DNA of 64,000 nucleotides from JBHEBG01 sp046557915 (GTDB lineage Bacteria > Bacteroidota > Bacteroidia > Flavobacteriales > Flavobacteriaceae), in the NCBI RefSeq assembly GCF_046557915.1, contig NZ_JBHEBG010000001.1, positions 1,488,001 to 1,552,000 of the forward strand, read 5' to 3'. The notes under the pieces are model-generated. The model searched no databases and was not told where the DNA came from. It was given only the letters and a program-made list of their open reading frames with translations. Positions within the stretch are counted from its first letter, which is position 1, and the number at the start of each line of letters is the position of its first letter. A program made the translations under genes and the position numbers. This document shows positions 17,876 to 25,007 of this stretch, one piece after another.

Positions 17876-17910
17876 AAAAAAGCCACTTTCCAAAGAGAAA
17901 AGCGGCTTTT
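17876..17910. terminator. Bidirectional terminator between TonB receptor and tsf
   Basis: AAAAAGCC-A-CTTT and AAAG-C-GGCTTTT form a stem with one mismatch, flanked by A residues on one side and T residues on the other. It lies between two convergent genes that end at 17867 (plus) and 17931 (minus), and so can serve both. Confidence 0.75.
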
Positions 17911-17930
17911 AATCTATGCTTGTTTATTGG

Positions 17931-18755
17931 TTACCCAAGGGCAACACGTTCAAAACCTGTTATTTCCAGGTTTGCATCGGCAGATTTTACATATTGGGCA
18001 ACACTTTGCTTGCTGTCCTTTATAAAAGCTTGGTTTACAAGGGTATTGTCTTTAAAGAAACGTTTTAGTTTCCCTTTGGCAATATTATCCAACATAGCCT
18101 CTGGCTTACCTTCTTGGCGTAATTGATCCTTTGCGATCTCTATTTCTTTGTCTATTACAGACTGGTCTACACCTGCTTCATTAAGTGCAACAGGGTTCAT
18201 AGCTGCCGCTTGCATGGCAACATCCTTGGCAACGGTTGCAACACCTTCAACATTGGCAGAAAGTCCTACCAAGGTAGCTATCTTGTTTCCAGCATGGATG
18301 TAAGAACCTACAAAGGGGGCGCTTAGATTACTAAATCCGCCTATTTCTATTTTCTCCCCAATAACACCGGTTTGTTCTGTAAGTTTCTCTTGTACGGACA
18401 TACCGTTAAAACTGGCTGCTAGAAAATCATCTTTACTTGTGTAGCCCAAGGCCAATTCGGCCAACTCATTTGCCAAAGCCACAAAGCTTTCATTTTTGGC
18501 AACGAAATCGGTTTCACAGTTAAGGGAAATGATAACGCCATTGGTATTCCCAGCGTCTACTTTGGCGATGGCAGCACCTTCGGAAGAATCTCGGTCCGCT
18601 CTTTTAGCCGCTACTTTTTGTCCCTTCTTGCGAAGAATCTCAATAGCCTTTTCAAAATTTCCTTCTGCTTCGACCAATGCTTTTTTGCAGTCCATCATAC
18701 CTGCTCCTGTGGTCTTTCTTAAGTTATTTACTTCTGCTGCGGTAATCTTTACCAT
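17931..18755 (-). CDS. tsf: Translation elongation factor Ts
   Basis: EF-Ts exchanges GDP for GTP on EF-Tu. The 274 residues hold the N-terminal UBA-like module (VNNLRKTTGAGMMDCKKAL at about 9-27), and the core with the EF-Tu-contacting CETDFVAKN near residue 79-87, followed by the dimerisation region. Length fits the family (about 270-285). It follows rpsB after 45 nt, the classic rpsB-tsf pair, and ends at the shared terminator 17876-17910. Confidence 0.97.
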   Translation of the reverse strand: MVKITAAEVNNLRKTTGAGMMDCKKALVEAEGNFEKAIEILRKKGQKVAAKRADRDSSEGAAIAKVDAGNTNGVIISLNCETDFVAKNESFVALANELAELALGYTSKDDFLAASFNGMSVQEKLTEQTGVIGEKIEIGGFSNLSAPFVGSYIHAGNKIATLVGLSANVEGVATVAKDVAMQAAAMNPVALNEAGVDQSVIDKEIEIAKDQLRQEGKPEAMLDNIAKGKLKRFFKDNTLVNQAFIKDSKQSVAQYVKSADANLEITGFERVALG

Positions 18756-18800
18756 TTTATTCTGTATTAAATTTTGTTTAAAATCTGGATCAAGTGAAAA

Positions 18801-19997
18801 TTATTCCACACCACCTTTTACTTTGTCTTGCCACTCTTTAAGCTCATCCCATTTTCCATCTGCAGCCATTTTTGCTTGTTTTGGCCAGGAAGCTGGATTT
18901 TTTGATGCGTATCGTGGTCCGGCTTCTGTTAAAACAGCTTTAAGATCTTCCTCGGATTTTCCGGAAAGTTCTGCAAACGTGGCAATTTTGGCCGCCTGAA
19001 AGATTTCGGCAATTTTTGGACCAATACCTTCAATTTTGGTAAGGTCGTCCGCTGCCGCCTTTTTGGCCGCCGGAGCCTTTTTTGTTTCGGTCTTGGGTTC
19101 CTTGTCCTTGGCAGCAGGTGCTTTAGCTTTTGCAGCCGGGGCTTCGGTAGCCTCTGCAGTTGGGGCCTCTTCTTTAACTGCTTTGGTTTCTTCTTTTGCC
19201 TTTTCTTCTTTTACTTTCTCCTCTTTTGCAACTGGCGCCTCAGTAGCGGTTTTGGCTTCTTTGGCTTTTGTTTCCTCTCCACCTTCTTTGGCAGACTGGT
19301 TTTCAGATTTGCGTTCTGCAAGTCCTTCAGCAACAGCCCCTGTAACTTGGGACATAATTACTTCAATGGACTTGGAGGCATCATCATTGGATGGTATTAC
19401 AAAATCTACCGCCCTTGGATCCGAGTTGGTATCCACCATGGCGAAAATAGGAATGTTCAATTTCTGTGCTTCCCTAACGGCAATGTGCTCTCTCATGGTA
19501 TCTACCACGAACAAAGCTCCAGGTAAGCGTGTCATTTCTGAAATAGACCCAAGGTTCTTTTCCAATTTGGCCCTAAGGCGATCTACCTGTAGACGCTCTT
19601 TCTTGGAAAGGGTGTTGAACGTTCCGTCCTTTTTCATTCTATCGATAGAGGCCATTTTTTTAACCGCCTTTCTAATAGTTACAAAGTTGGTCAGCATTCC
19701 ACCGGGCCATCTTTCTGTAATATAAGGCATGTTTACATTGGCAACCTTATCCGCTACAATGTCCTTAGCTTGTTTTTTTGTGGCTACGAAAAGTATTTTT
19801 CTGCCCGAAGCTGCAATTTTTTTAAGGGCCTCGTTGGCCTCGTCCAATTTTGCAACCGTTTTGTATAAGTTGATAACGTGGATTCCGTTACGCTCCATGT
19901 AGATGTAGGGCGCCATGTTCGGATTCCATTTTCTTGTTAGGTGACCAAAGTGTACACCTGCTTCCAATAAATCTTTTACTTCAATTTTGTTTGCCAT
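18801..19997 (-). CDS. rpsB: 30S ribosomal protein S2 with helix-hairpin-helix C-terminal extension
   Basis: Residues 1 to about 228 are normal S2 (VKDLLEAGVHFGHLTRKWNP; FVVDTMREHIAVREAQKLNI), a small-subunit protein needed for translation initiation. The usual length is about 225-260; this one is 398. After a low-complexity Ala/Lys/Glu linker (about 230-316) comes a helix-hairpin-helix domain at 317-360 (DDLTKIEGIGPKIAEIF) and a tail with WPKQAKMAADGKWDELKEW. A similar tail ends ActC in this same window (58660-60387). Some Bacteroidetes ribosomal proteins, such as L21, are known to me to carry such tails. No frameshift is needed; one reading frame runs through. The tail might bind RNA or protein. 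Confidence 0.95.
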   Translation of the reverse strand: MANKIEVKDLLEAGVHFGHLTRKWNPNMAPYIYMERNGIHVINLYKTVAKLDEANEALKKIAASGRKILFVATKKQAKDIVADKVANVNMPYITERWPGGMLTNFVTIRKAVKKMASIDRMKKDGTFNTLSKKERLQVDRLRAKLEKNLGSISEMTRLPGALFVVDTMREHIAVREAQKLNIPIFAMVDTNSDPRAVDFVIPSNDDASKSIEVIMSQVTGAVAEGLAERKSENQSAKEGGEETKAKEAKTATEAPVAKEEKVKEEKAKEETKAVKEEAPTAEATEAPAAKAKAPAAKDKEPKTETKKAPAAKKAAADDLTKIEGIGPKIAEIFQAAKIATFAELSGKSEEDLKAVLTEAGPRYASKNPASWPKQAKMAADGKWDELKEWQDKVKGGVE

Positions 19998-20186
19998 TTT
20001 ACTTAGTTTACGTTCTGTTGAATTAGCAATGGTAGAGTGGTATCCGCTCTTGGGCGGAAGCCTCCAACATTTAGATGCTAAACTAATTTTAACTTCTGCC
20101 CAATTGGGTAGAAATCTTTTAATTTACCCTATGACAAGGGTATTTCAATGAACTTGTTGTTAATATTAATTGATATTCTCCCTGTA
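19998..20186 (-). promoter_or_regulatory. Candidate structured leader between rpsI and rpsB
   Basis: The 189-nt gap upstream of rpsB holds three short inverted repeats: TACCCT/AGGGTA at 20125-20142, an imperfect palindrome centred on CCCAATTGGG at 20094-20113, and CCGC/GCGG at 20044-20057. None is followed by a T-run, so they are not terminators. S2 controls its own operon in other bacteria through the mRNA leader, so this may be such a site. This is inference only. Confidence 0.35.
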
Positions 20187-20573
20187 TTAACGTTTGGAGA
20201 ACTGGAATTTCTTACGTGCTTTCTTCTGACCAAATTTCTTACGTTCAACCATTCTTGGATCTCTGGTCAATAGGCCTTCGGGCTTAAGTACAGTTCTGTT
20301 TTCAGCATCCACTTCACACATGGCCCTTGATAAGGCCAAACGAACGGCTTCTGCTTGGCCGGTAATACCACCACCATAAACATTGACTTTTACGTCGAAG
20401 TTTTCTTCATTACTGGTCAGTGCAAAAGGTTGTCTCACTTTATATTGCAAAGTAGCTGTGGTAAAATATTCGTTAAGGTCCCTTTTGTTTATGGTAATGT
20501 TTCCTTTACCCTTGGAAACATAAACACGGGCAACAGCTGTTTTTCTTCTACCGATTTTATGAATTACGTCCAT
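20187..20573 (-). CDS. rpsI: 30S ribosomal protein S9
   Basis: Small-subunit head protein; its C-terminal tail reaches the P-site tRNA. The 128 residues include IGRRKTAVARVY at the start, the GGGITGQAEAVRLALSRA segment, and a basic tail KKARKKFQFSKR that ends in the invariant Lys-Arg. Length is standard. Its ATG overlaps the rplM stop by one base (TAATG), the normal coupled rplM-rpsI arrangement. Confidence 0.98.
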   Translation of the reverse strand: MDVIHKIGRRKTAVARVYVSKGKGNITINKRDLNEYFTTATLQYKVRQPFALTSNEENFDVKVNVYGGGITGQAEAVRLALSRAMCEVDAENRTVLKPEGLLTRDPRMVERKKFGQKKARKKFQFSKR

Positions 20574-21028
20574 TACTTAAGTTCGTTTAGGTTTATTGAA
20601 GTTGGTTTTTGTGCTTCTTGGCCGTGCTCCGCTCCTACATAAACTTTTAGGTTACGAAACAGATCTGCACCCAATCTATTTTTGGGAAGCATTCCCTTAA
20701 CAGACTTTTCTACAATACGGGCCGGATTTTTTTCCAACAATTCCTGGGCAGTGGTAGAGCGTTGTCCACCAGGATAACCAGTATATCGCAAATAGGTTTT
20801 TTGTTCCCATTTATTTCCCGAAAGAGTAATTTTTTCTGCGTTGATAACTATAACATTATCTCCACAATCTACGTGCGGTGTAAAATTAGGTTTATGCTTT
20901 CCTCTTAGTAATTTGGCTACTTTGGAAGCAAGACGTCCCAACGTTTCCCCATCGGCATCCACCAATAACCATTGTTTGTCCACGGTTTTCTTGTTGGCCG
21001 AAATAGTCTTGTAGCTTAATGTATCCAC
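20573..21028 (-). CDS. rplM: 50S ribosomal protein L13 (GTG start)
   Basis: An early-assembling large-subunit protein. The sequence has WLLVDADGETLGRLASKVA, the basic LRGKHKPNFTPHVDCGD, and VKGMLPKNRLGADLFRNLKVY. No ATG precedes the conserved region. GTG at 21028 gives 151 residues beginning MDTLSYKTISANK, matching the flavobacterial L13 that I recall; a TTG at 21058 would add ten residues with no match. A strong promoter lies at 21076-21106. The gene starts the rplM-rpsI-rpsB-tsf run. Confidence 0.95.
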   Translation of the reverse strand: MDTLSYKTISANKKTVDKQWLLVDADGETLGRLASKVAKLLRGKHKPNFTPHVDCGDNVIVINAEKITLSGNKWEQKTYLRYTGYPGGQRSTTAQELLEKNPARIVEKSVKGMLPKNRLGADLFRNLKVYVGAEHGQEAQKPTSINLNELK

Positions 21029-21075
21029 ACTGATATTTTTATTGATTAAACACTTCAATCCCGATAAACGGGGTG

Positions 21076-21106
21076 CAAATGTACAACTATTAACTTTAAA
21101 TACAAA
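21076..21106 (-). promoter_or_regulatory. Promoter of the rplM operon
   Basis: On the minus strand TTTG (21103-21106) is followed by 19 nt and then TACATTTG (21076-21083). Both elements and the spacing match the Bacteroidetes sigma-A consensus TTTG-N19-TAnnTTTG. This is the best promoter in the window, about 48 nt above the GTG start. Confidence 0.75.
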
Positions 21107-21282
21107 TCCTTGTTTCAGATTATTTTATGGTTTTTTTCATTCGCTTTTCAACCGGGGGATATTGCTTCGTAGGATAATTAATATTTGGGTTATTTCTGTT
21201 AAAGATTGATTAAAACGCATATGCAACTGTAACTCCCCCTTTAATTTGATGTCTTTAAGTCATATCGAACCAAAAGAACTAT

Positions 21283-23940
21283 ATGAGAACTGTTTGTTCC
21301 ATTGCATGTGCCTTACTGTTGGCAAATACTTTTCTTAACGCGCAAGATAGCACTTCCATAGTACCAAAACGCATATATACCACGGCTTCAATTGGTACCC
21401 AAAAGCCTCCTGTTATAGATGGCATATTAGATGATGAGGCTTGGAATGCGGTAATATGGACAGGTGATTACATAGAAAACCAACCCGATGAGAATACCCC
21501 ACCGTCGCAACAGACAAAATTTAAGATCATTTATGACAAAAAATTCTTGTATATAGGAGCCAGATGCTATGATGATGAACCCGATAAAATTGTAAAACGC
21601 TTGTCTAGACGCGATGGTTTTGAGGGAGATTGGATCGAATTTAACATAGACAGTTATCACGATGAACGTACCGCCTTTTCTTTTACGGTTACCGTAGCCG
21701 GGGTTAAGGGAGATGAATTTATTTCCAACAATGGGAATAATTGGGACAGTAGTTGGAATCCTATATGGTATACCAAAACCAATATTGATGAAGAGGGTTG
21801 GACGGCCGAGCTGAAAATCCCTTTAAGTCAGTTAAAATTTGGAAAATCGAAGAACCAGATCTGGGGATTACAGTCTACCCGACGGTTTTTTAGGGCAGAA
21901 GAGCGCTCCTTATGGCAGCGAAGACCACAAGATGCTGCTGGCTGGGTAAGCGAATTTGGTGAACTGCACGGATTGATAAACTTAGAACCTCAGAAACAGT
22001 TAGAGATACAACCTTATACCGTTGCCCAGACCGAAACCTTTGAAGCCGAGGAAGGAAATCCTTTCAGTGATGGAAGCGATAGTAAAATTACAGTTGGACT
22101 CGATGCCAAGATCGGTGTTACCAATGATCTTACCTTGGATTTGACCGTAAACCCGGATTTTGGACAGGTAGAGGCCGATCCGTCCGCTATTGCTTTAGAT
22201 GGATTTCAGATTTTCTTTCGGGAACAACGACCGTTCTTTGTGGAAAACAAGAACATATTCGATTACAGGGTATCACAATCCGAAGCTGGGAATACCTTTG
22301 GATTCGATAATGTGTTCTATTCCAGACGTATTGGCCGCAGCCCTCAAGGCTCTCCGGAAACCACGGATGACGAATTTGTAGATCAGCCAGAGAACACCCA
22401 GATCATTGGAGCCGCCAAGTTTAGCGGAAAAACAAAAGATGGTTGGTCCATTGGGGTATTGGAAAGTGTAACAGCAAAAAAATATGCGAGTATAGATAAT
22501 AACGGGGAGCGCCGAAGAGAAGTGGTAGAACCGTTGACCAACTACTTTGTTGGCCGTCTTCAAAAAGATTTCAACGAGCGAAATTCCTATGTCGGAGGCA
22601 TTTTTACGGCCACAAATAGAAACGACCTTACCCCAGAATTAGATTTCTTACATACCGCAGCTTATAGCGGGGGGTTCGATTTTAAACACCAATGGAACGA
22701 CCGCGATTGGTATATTGGGGGCGATATAATTTGGAGCTATGTTGAGGGCAGCGAAGAAGCTATCCTCAATACTCAGGAATCCATTACCCATTTGTTTCAG
22801 CGGCCAGACGCTGACCATGTTGCCATAGATTCTACCAGAACCTCCTTAACCGGTACCGGAGGCAATCTACAGATTGGTAAGATTGGCAACGGACACTGGC
22901 GTTTTGAGTCTGGAGCAACATGGCGTTCTCCCGAATTGGAATTAAATGATATTGGTTTTCAACGCCAAGCAGACGACCTGCGTCATTACACCTGGGTTGG
23001 TTACCGTACGTTAAAGCCCGACAGTACATTTAGGCAGGTAGGAATGAACTACAACCATTGGAGTGTTTGGGATTTTAACGGTAACCATAATCAATTGCAA
23101 TTTAATACCAACGCCTGGGCCGAATTTAAAAACAACTGGTTCTCTAATTTTGGTTTTAACTATACTCCCATTCAATATTCCAATTTTGCCCTTAGGGGAG
23201 GCCCGCGTCTAAGACAATCGTCGGAAATAAGTTTTTGGAACAACATACGGACAGATTTTCGCAAGAAGTTGAGATTTAATTTTTCGCATAACGGCAGTAG
23301 GGCCACCGATAATTCCTATAGGAACTACAGGGTACAGTTTGGGCTTACCTATATACCTATTAATGCCCTACGTATTTCGGCATTTCCAGAATTGGGCATT
23401 AACAAGGACAAACTTCAGTTTATAGAAAATGTTGACTTGGACAACGGAACCGGAATAAGATACCTCAACGGTGAAATAGAGCAGCGTACCTTAAGTATGT
23501 CGTTTAGGTTCAATTATACCATTAACCCCAATCTTACAATTCAATATTGGGGGCAGCCCTTTGTTTCTAGAGGCAGGTATTCAAATTTTAAGCATGTAAC
23601 CAATGCCTTGGCCAAAGATTTCAATGGGCGCTTTACAGGCTATGCCAATAATCAACTACAATTGGTAGACGATGTATATGAGGTGGATGAAAATTTGGAC
23701 GGTGTTACCGATTTTAGTTTTGACGACCCCGACTTCTCTGCCGTTCAGTTCCGATCCAATCTGGTGGTACGGTGGGAATACATCCCCGGATCGGAGATAT
23801 TTTTGGTCTGGTCGCAAGATATTTCCCAAGACGGAAATCCACAAGATGGGCTATTCAAAAACCTTGGGGATAACATATTTGGAGATCAAAAGCCGCAGAA
23901 TATATTTCTTTTAAAGGCTACCTACCGGTTTATACTTTAA
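21283..23940 (+). CDS. DUF5916 outer-membrane protein with CBM9-like N-terminus
   Basis: An 885-residue exported protein. After a signal peptide (about 1-20, ending LNA) comes a family 9 carbohydrate-binding-like beta-sandwich at about 38-225 (PVIDGILDDEAWNAV; DWIEFNIDSYHDERTAF). The rest is DUF5916: long, rich in Trp, Tyr and Asn, with alternating strands and a final aromatic strand (FLLKATYRFIL), which suggests an outer-membrane barrel. Such proteins are common in Bacteroidetes, usually alone, and have no proven function. It has no transport partner here, and follows the ribosomal operon divergently. A carbohydrate role is only hinted at by the first domain. Confidence 0.85.
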   Translation: MRTVCSIACALLLANTFLNAQDSTSIVPKRIYTTASIGTQKPPVIDGILDDEAWNAVIWTGDYIENQPDENTPPSQQTKFKIIYDKKFLYIGARCYDDEPDKIVKRLSRRDGFEGDWIEFNIDSYHDERTAFSFTVTVAGVKGDEFISNNGNNWDSSWNPIWYTKTNIDEEGWTAELKIPLSQLKFGKSKNQIWGLQSTRRFFRAEERSLWQRRPQDAAGWVSEFGELHGLINLEPQKQLEIQPYTVAQTETFEAEEGNPFSDGSDSKITVGLDAKIGVTNDLTLDLTVNPDFGQVEADPSAIALDGFQIFFREQRPFFVENKNIFDYRVSQSEAGNTFGFDNVFYSRRIGRSPQGSPETTDDEFVDQPENTQIIGAAKFSGKTKDGWSIGVLESVTAKKYASIDNNGERRREVVEPLTNYFVGRLQKDFNERNSYVGGIFTATNRNDLTPELDFLHTAAYSGGFDFKHQWNDRDWYIGGDIIWSYVEGSEEAILNTQESITHLFQRPDADHVAIDSTRTSLTGTGGNLQIGKIGNGHWRFESGATWRSPELELNDIGFQRQADDLRHYTWVGYRTLKPDSTFRQVGMNYNHWSVWDFNGNHNQLQFNTNAWAEFKNNWFSNFGFNYTPIQYSNFALRGGPRLRQSSEISFWNNIRTDFRKKLRFNFSHNGSRATDNSYRNYRVQFGLTYIPINALRISAFPELGINKDKLQFIENVDLDNGTGIRYLNGEIEQRTLSMSFRFNYTINPNLTIQYWGQPFVSRGRYSNFKHVTNALAKDFNGRFTGYANNQLQLVDDVYEVDENLDGVTDFSFDDPDFSAVQFRSNLVVRWEYIPGSEIFLVWSQDISQDGNPQDGLFKNLGDNIFGDQKPQNIFLLKATYRFIL

Positions 23941-24015
23941 AAATTAACCATACAAGCCATACACTATATGCAAAAAACTTCCGTTCTTTGCCTAAACCCC
24001 TAAAGTATAATTGTG

Positions 24016-24522
24016 ATGAAAAATAGCCCTATACTGTTTTTTTTGGCACTTGCCTTGATGTTTTCTTGCTCTTCCGACAATTCTGATGACAACGGAGTTC
24101 CTGCCGTAAATGCCATCGTGGGTACCTGGGACCTTACCAGAATAGAAATTGATGAAACTGTTGATGATGACGATTTGGATTTTGCCAAAGGTATAGTCGA
24201 TGTATTGGTTGCCCAGAACTGTGACCTCCTTACCCTTGTTTTTAATGAGGACGGATCACTAACAATAACACAACGCGATTTTGACGATATAGAAATAGAT
24301 TTGACGGGAGGCGGAACGGGCTTGTCACTAACGTGCCCCGAAACCCAGTCGACCAGCAGTGCGGATTGGACTTTAGACGGGGATCAACTAACGGTTACTT
24401 TTGAGGATCAGACCCAAGAGACGGTTACAGTAAATGTAAACGGCAATACACTAACAGCGGATGCCGATTTTGTAGATGAAGAAAATCTTGCAGGAGCGGA
24501 TGCTGTATTTGCGAAACGATAA
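24016..24522 (+). CDS. Lipocalin-like lipoprotein
   Basis: A 168-residue lipoprotein: hydrophobic signal, lipobox LMFSC with acylated C18, then an acidic Ser/Asp-rich spacer. The body (about 34-168) starts IVGTWDLTRIEID and continues with repeated short strands (LTLVFNEDGSLTIT; DQLTVTFEDQTQETVTVNV), the pattern of the lipocalin-like calycin fold common in flavobacterial lipoproteins. It is very acidic. ATG at 24016 is taken over the adjacent in-frame GTG at 24013. It stands between the DUF5916 gene and a terminator at 24543-24574. No ligand or function is known. Confidence 0.72.
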   Translation: MKNSPILFFLALALMFSCSSDNSDDNGVPAVNAIVGTWDLTRIEIDETVDDDDLDFAKGIVDVLVAQNCDLLTLVFNEDGSLTITQRDFDDIEIDLTGGGTGLSLTCPETQSTSSADWTLDGDQLTVTFEDQTQETVTVNVNGNTLTADADFVDEENLAGADAVFAKR

Positions 24523-24542
24523 TTTTTAATACGATAACTTTA

Positions 24543-24574
24543 AAAACACCTTCTTTTTGTAAGGTGTTTTTTTT
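24543..24574 (+). terminator. Rho-independent terminator
   Basis: AAAACACCTT (24543-24552) pairs perfectly with AAGGTGTTTT (24561-24570) across an 8-nt loop and is followed by more T residues to 24574. It closes the lipoprotein gene that ends at 24522 and may also act on the minus-strand gene ending at 24584. Confidence 0.87.
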
Positions 24575-24583
24575 GCTACATGG

Positions 24584-24934
24584 CTAACGTTTGTAAAAAC
24601 GTTTGCGAATGCGTTGTTCTTTGGAAATAATGGTTATCGTATAAATCCCAGGACCTAAATTGGCTATGGGGATACTGAGAGAGTTATCCCTAATCTCCCA
24701 TCGTAGTTCCATTACACTGTTGCCAGACATATTCATAATGGTAATCTGAGCTTTTGGCGCATCTTCCAAGCCCAATACATGAACCACGTTGGTAGCAGGA
24801 TTTGGAAAAACCTTAATATTGGGTTTAACCGATACCTCTTTCCCATTTTTAATGTCCGAAGTTATTGGAGATTGCGAAAATCCTGAGAAGGACAACGCAG
24901 AAGTTAGAAGAATGCAAAAAAAACCTTTTCTCAT
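24584..24934 (-). CDS. Small secreted protein consisting almost only of a T9SS type A sorting domain
   Basis: A 116-residue protein with a signal peptide (about 1-20, ending SGFS) and a type A C-terminal sorting domain covering about 38-116: KVFPNPATNVVHV at the start, a central strand QITIMNMSGN, LSIPIANLGPGIYTI, and a basic end RKRFYKR. These are the hallmarks of cargo for the type IX secretion system, where the domain is normally cut off on export. Only some 20 residues lie between the signal and the sorting domain, so there is hardly any passenger. It lies 73 nt after polA on the same strand. It could be a relic of a larger gene or a small surface protein in its own right. Confidence 0.85.
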   Translation of the reverse strand: MRKGFFCILLTSALSFSGFSQSPITSDIKNGKEVSVKPNIKVFPNPATNVVHVLGLEDAPKAQITIMNMSGNSVMELRWEIRDNSLSIPIANLGPGIYTITIISKEQRIRKRFYKR

Positions 24935-25007
24935 TTCACCGTATAAGCTTGCAATTTATACTAATGGTTGGTGTTATTAATGCAACGAAATTATTCCTTT
25001 TTTAGTA

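Noticed and set aside
19036..19725. A 229-codon open frame antisense to the rpsB extension
   Set aside because: It is the mirror of the low-complexity Ala/Lys/Glu linker. The encoded Ser/Ala-rich string has no domain.
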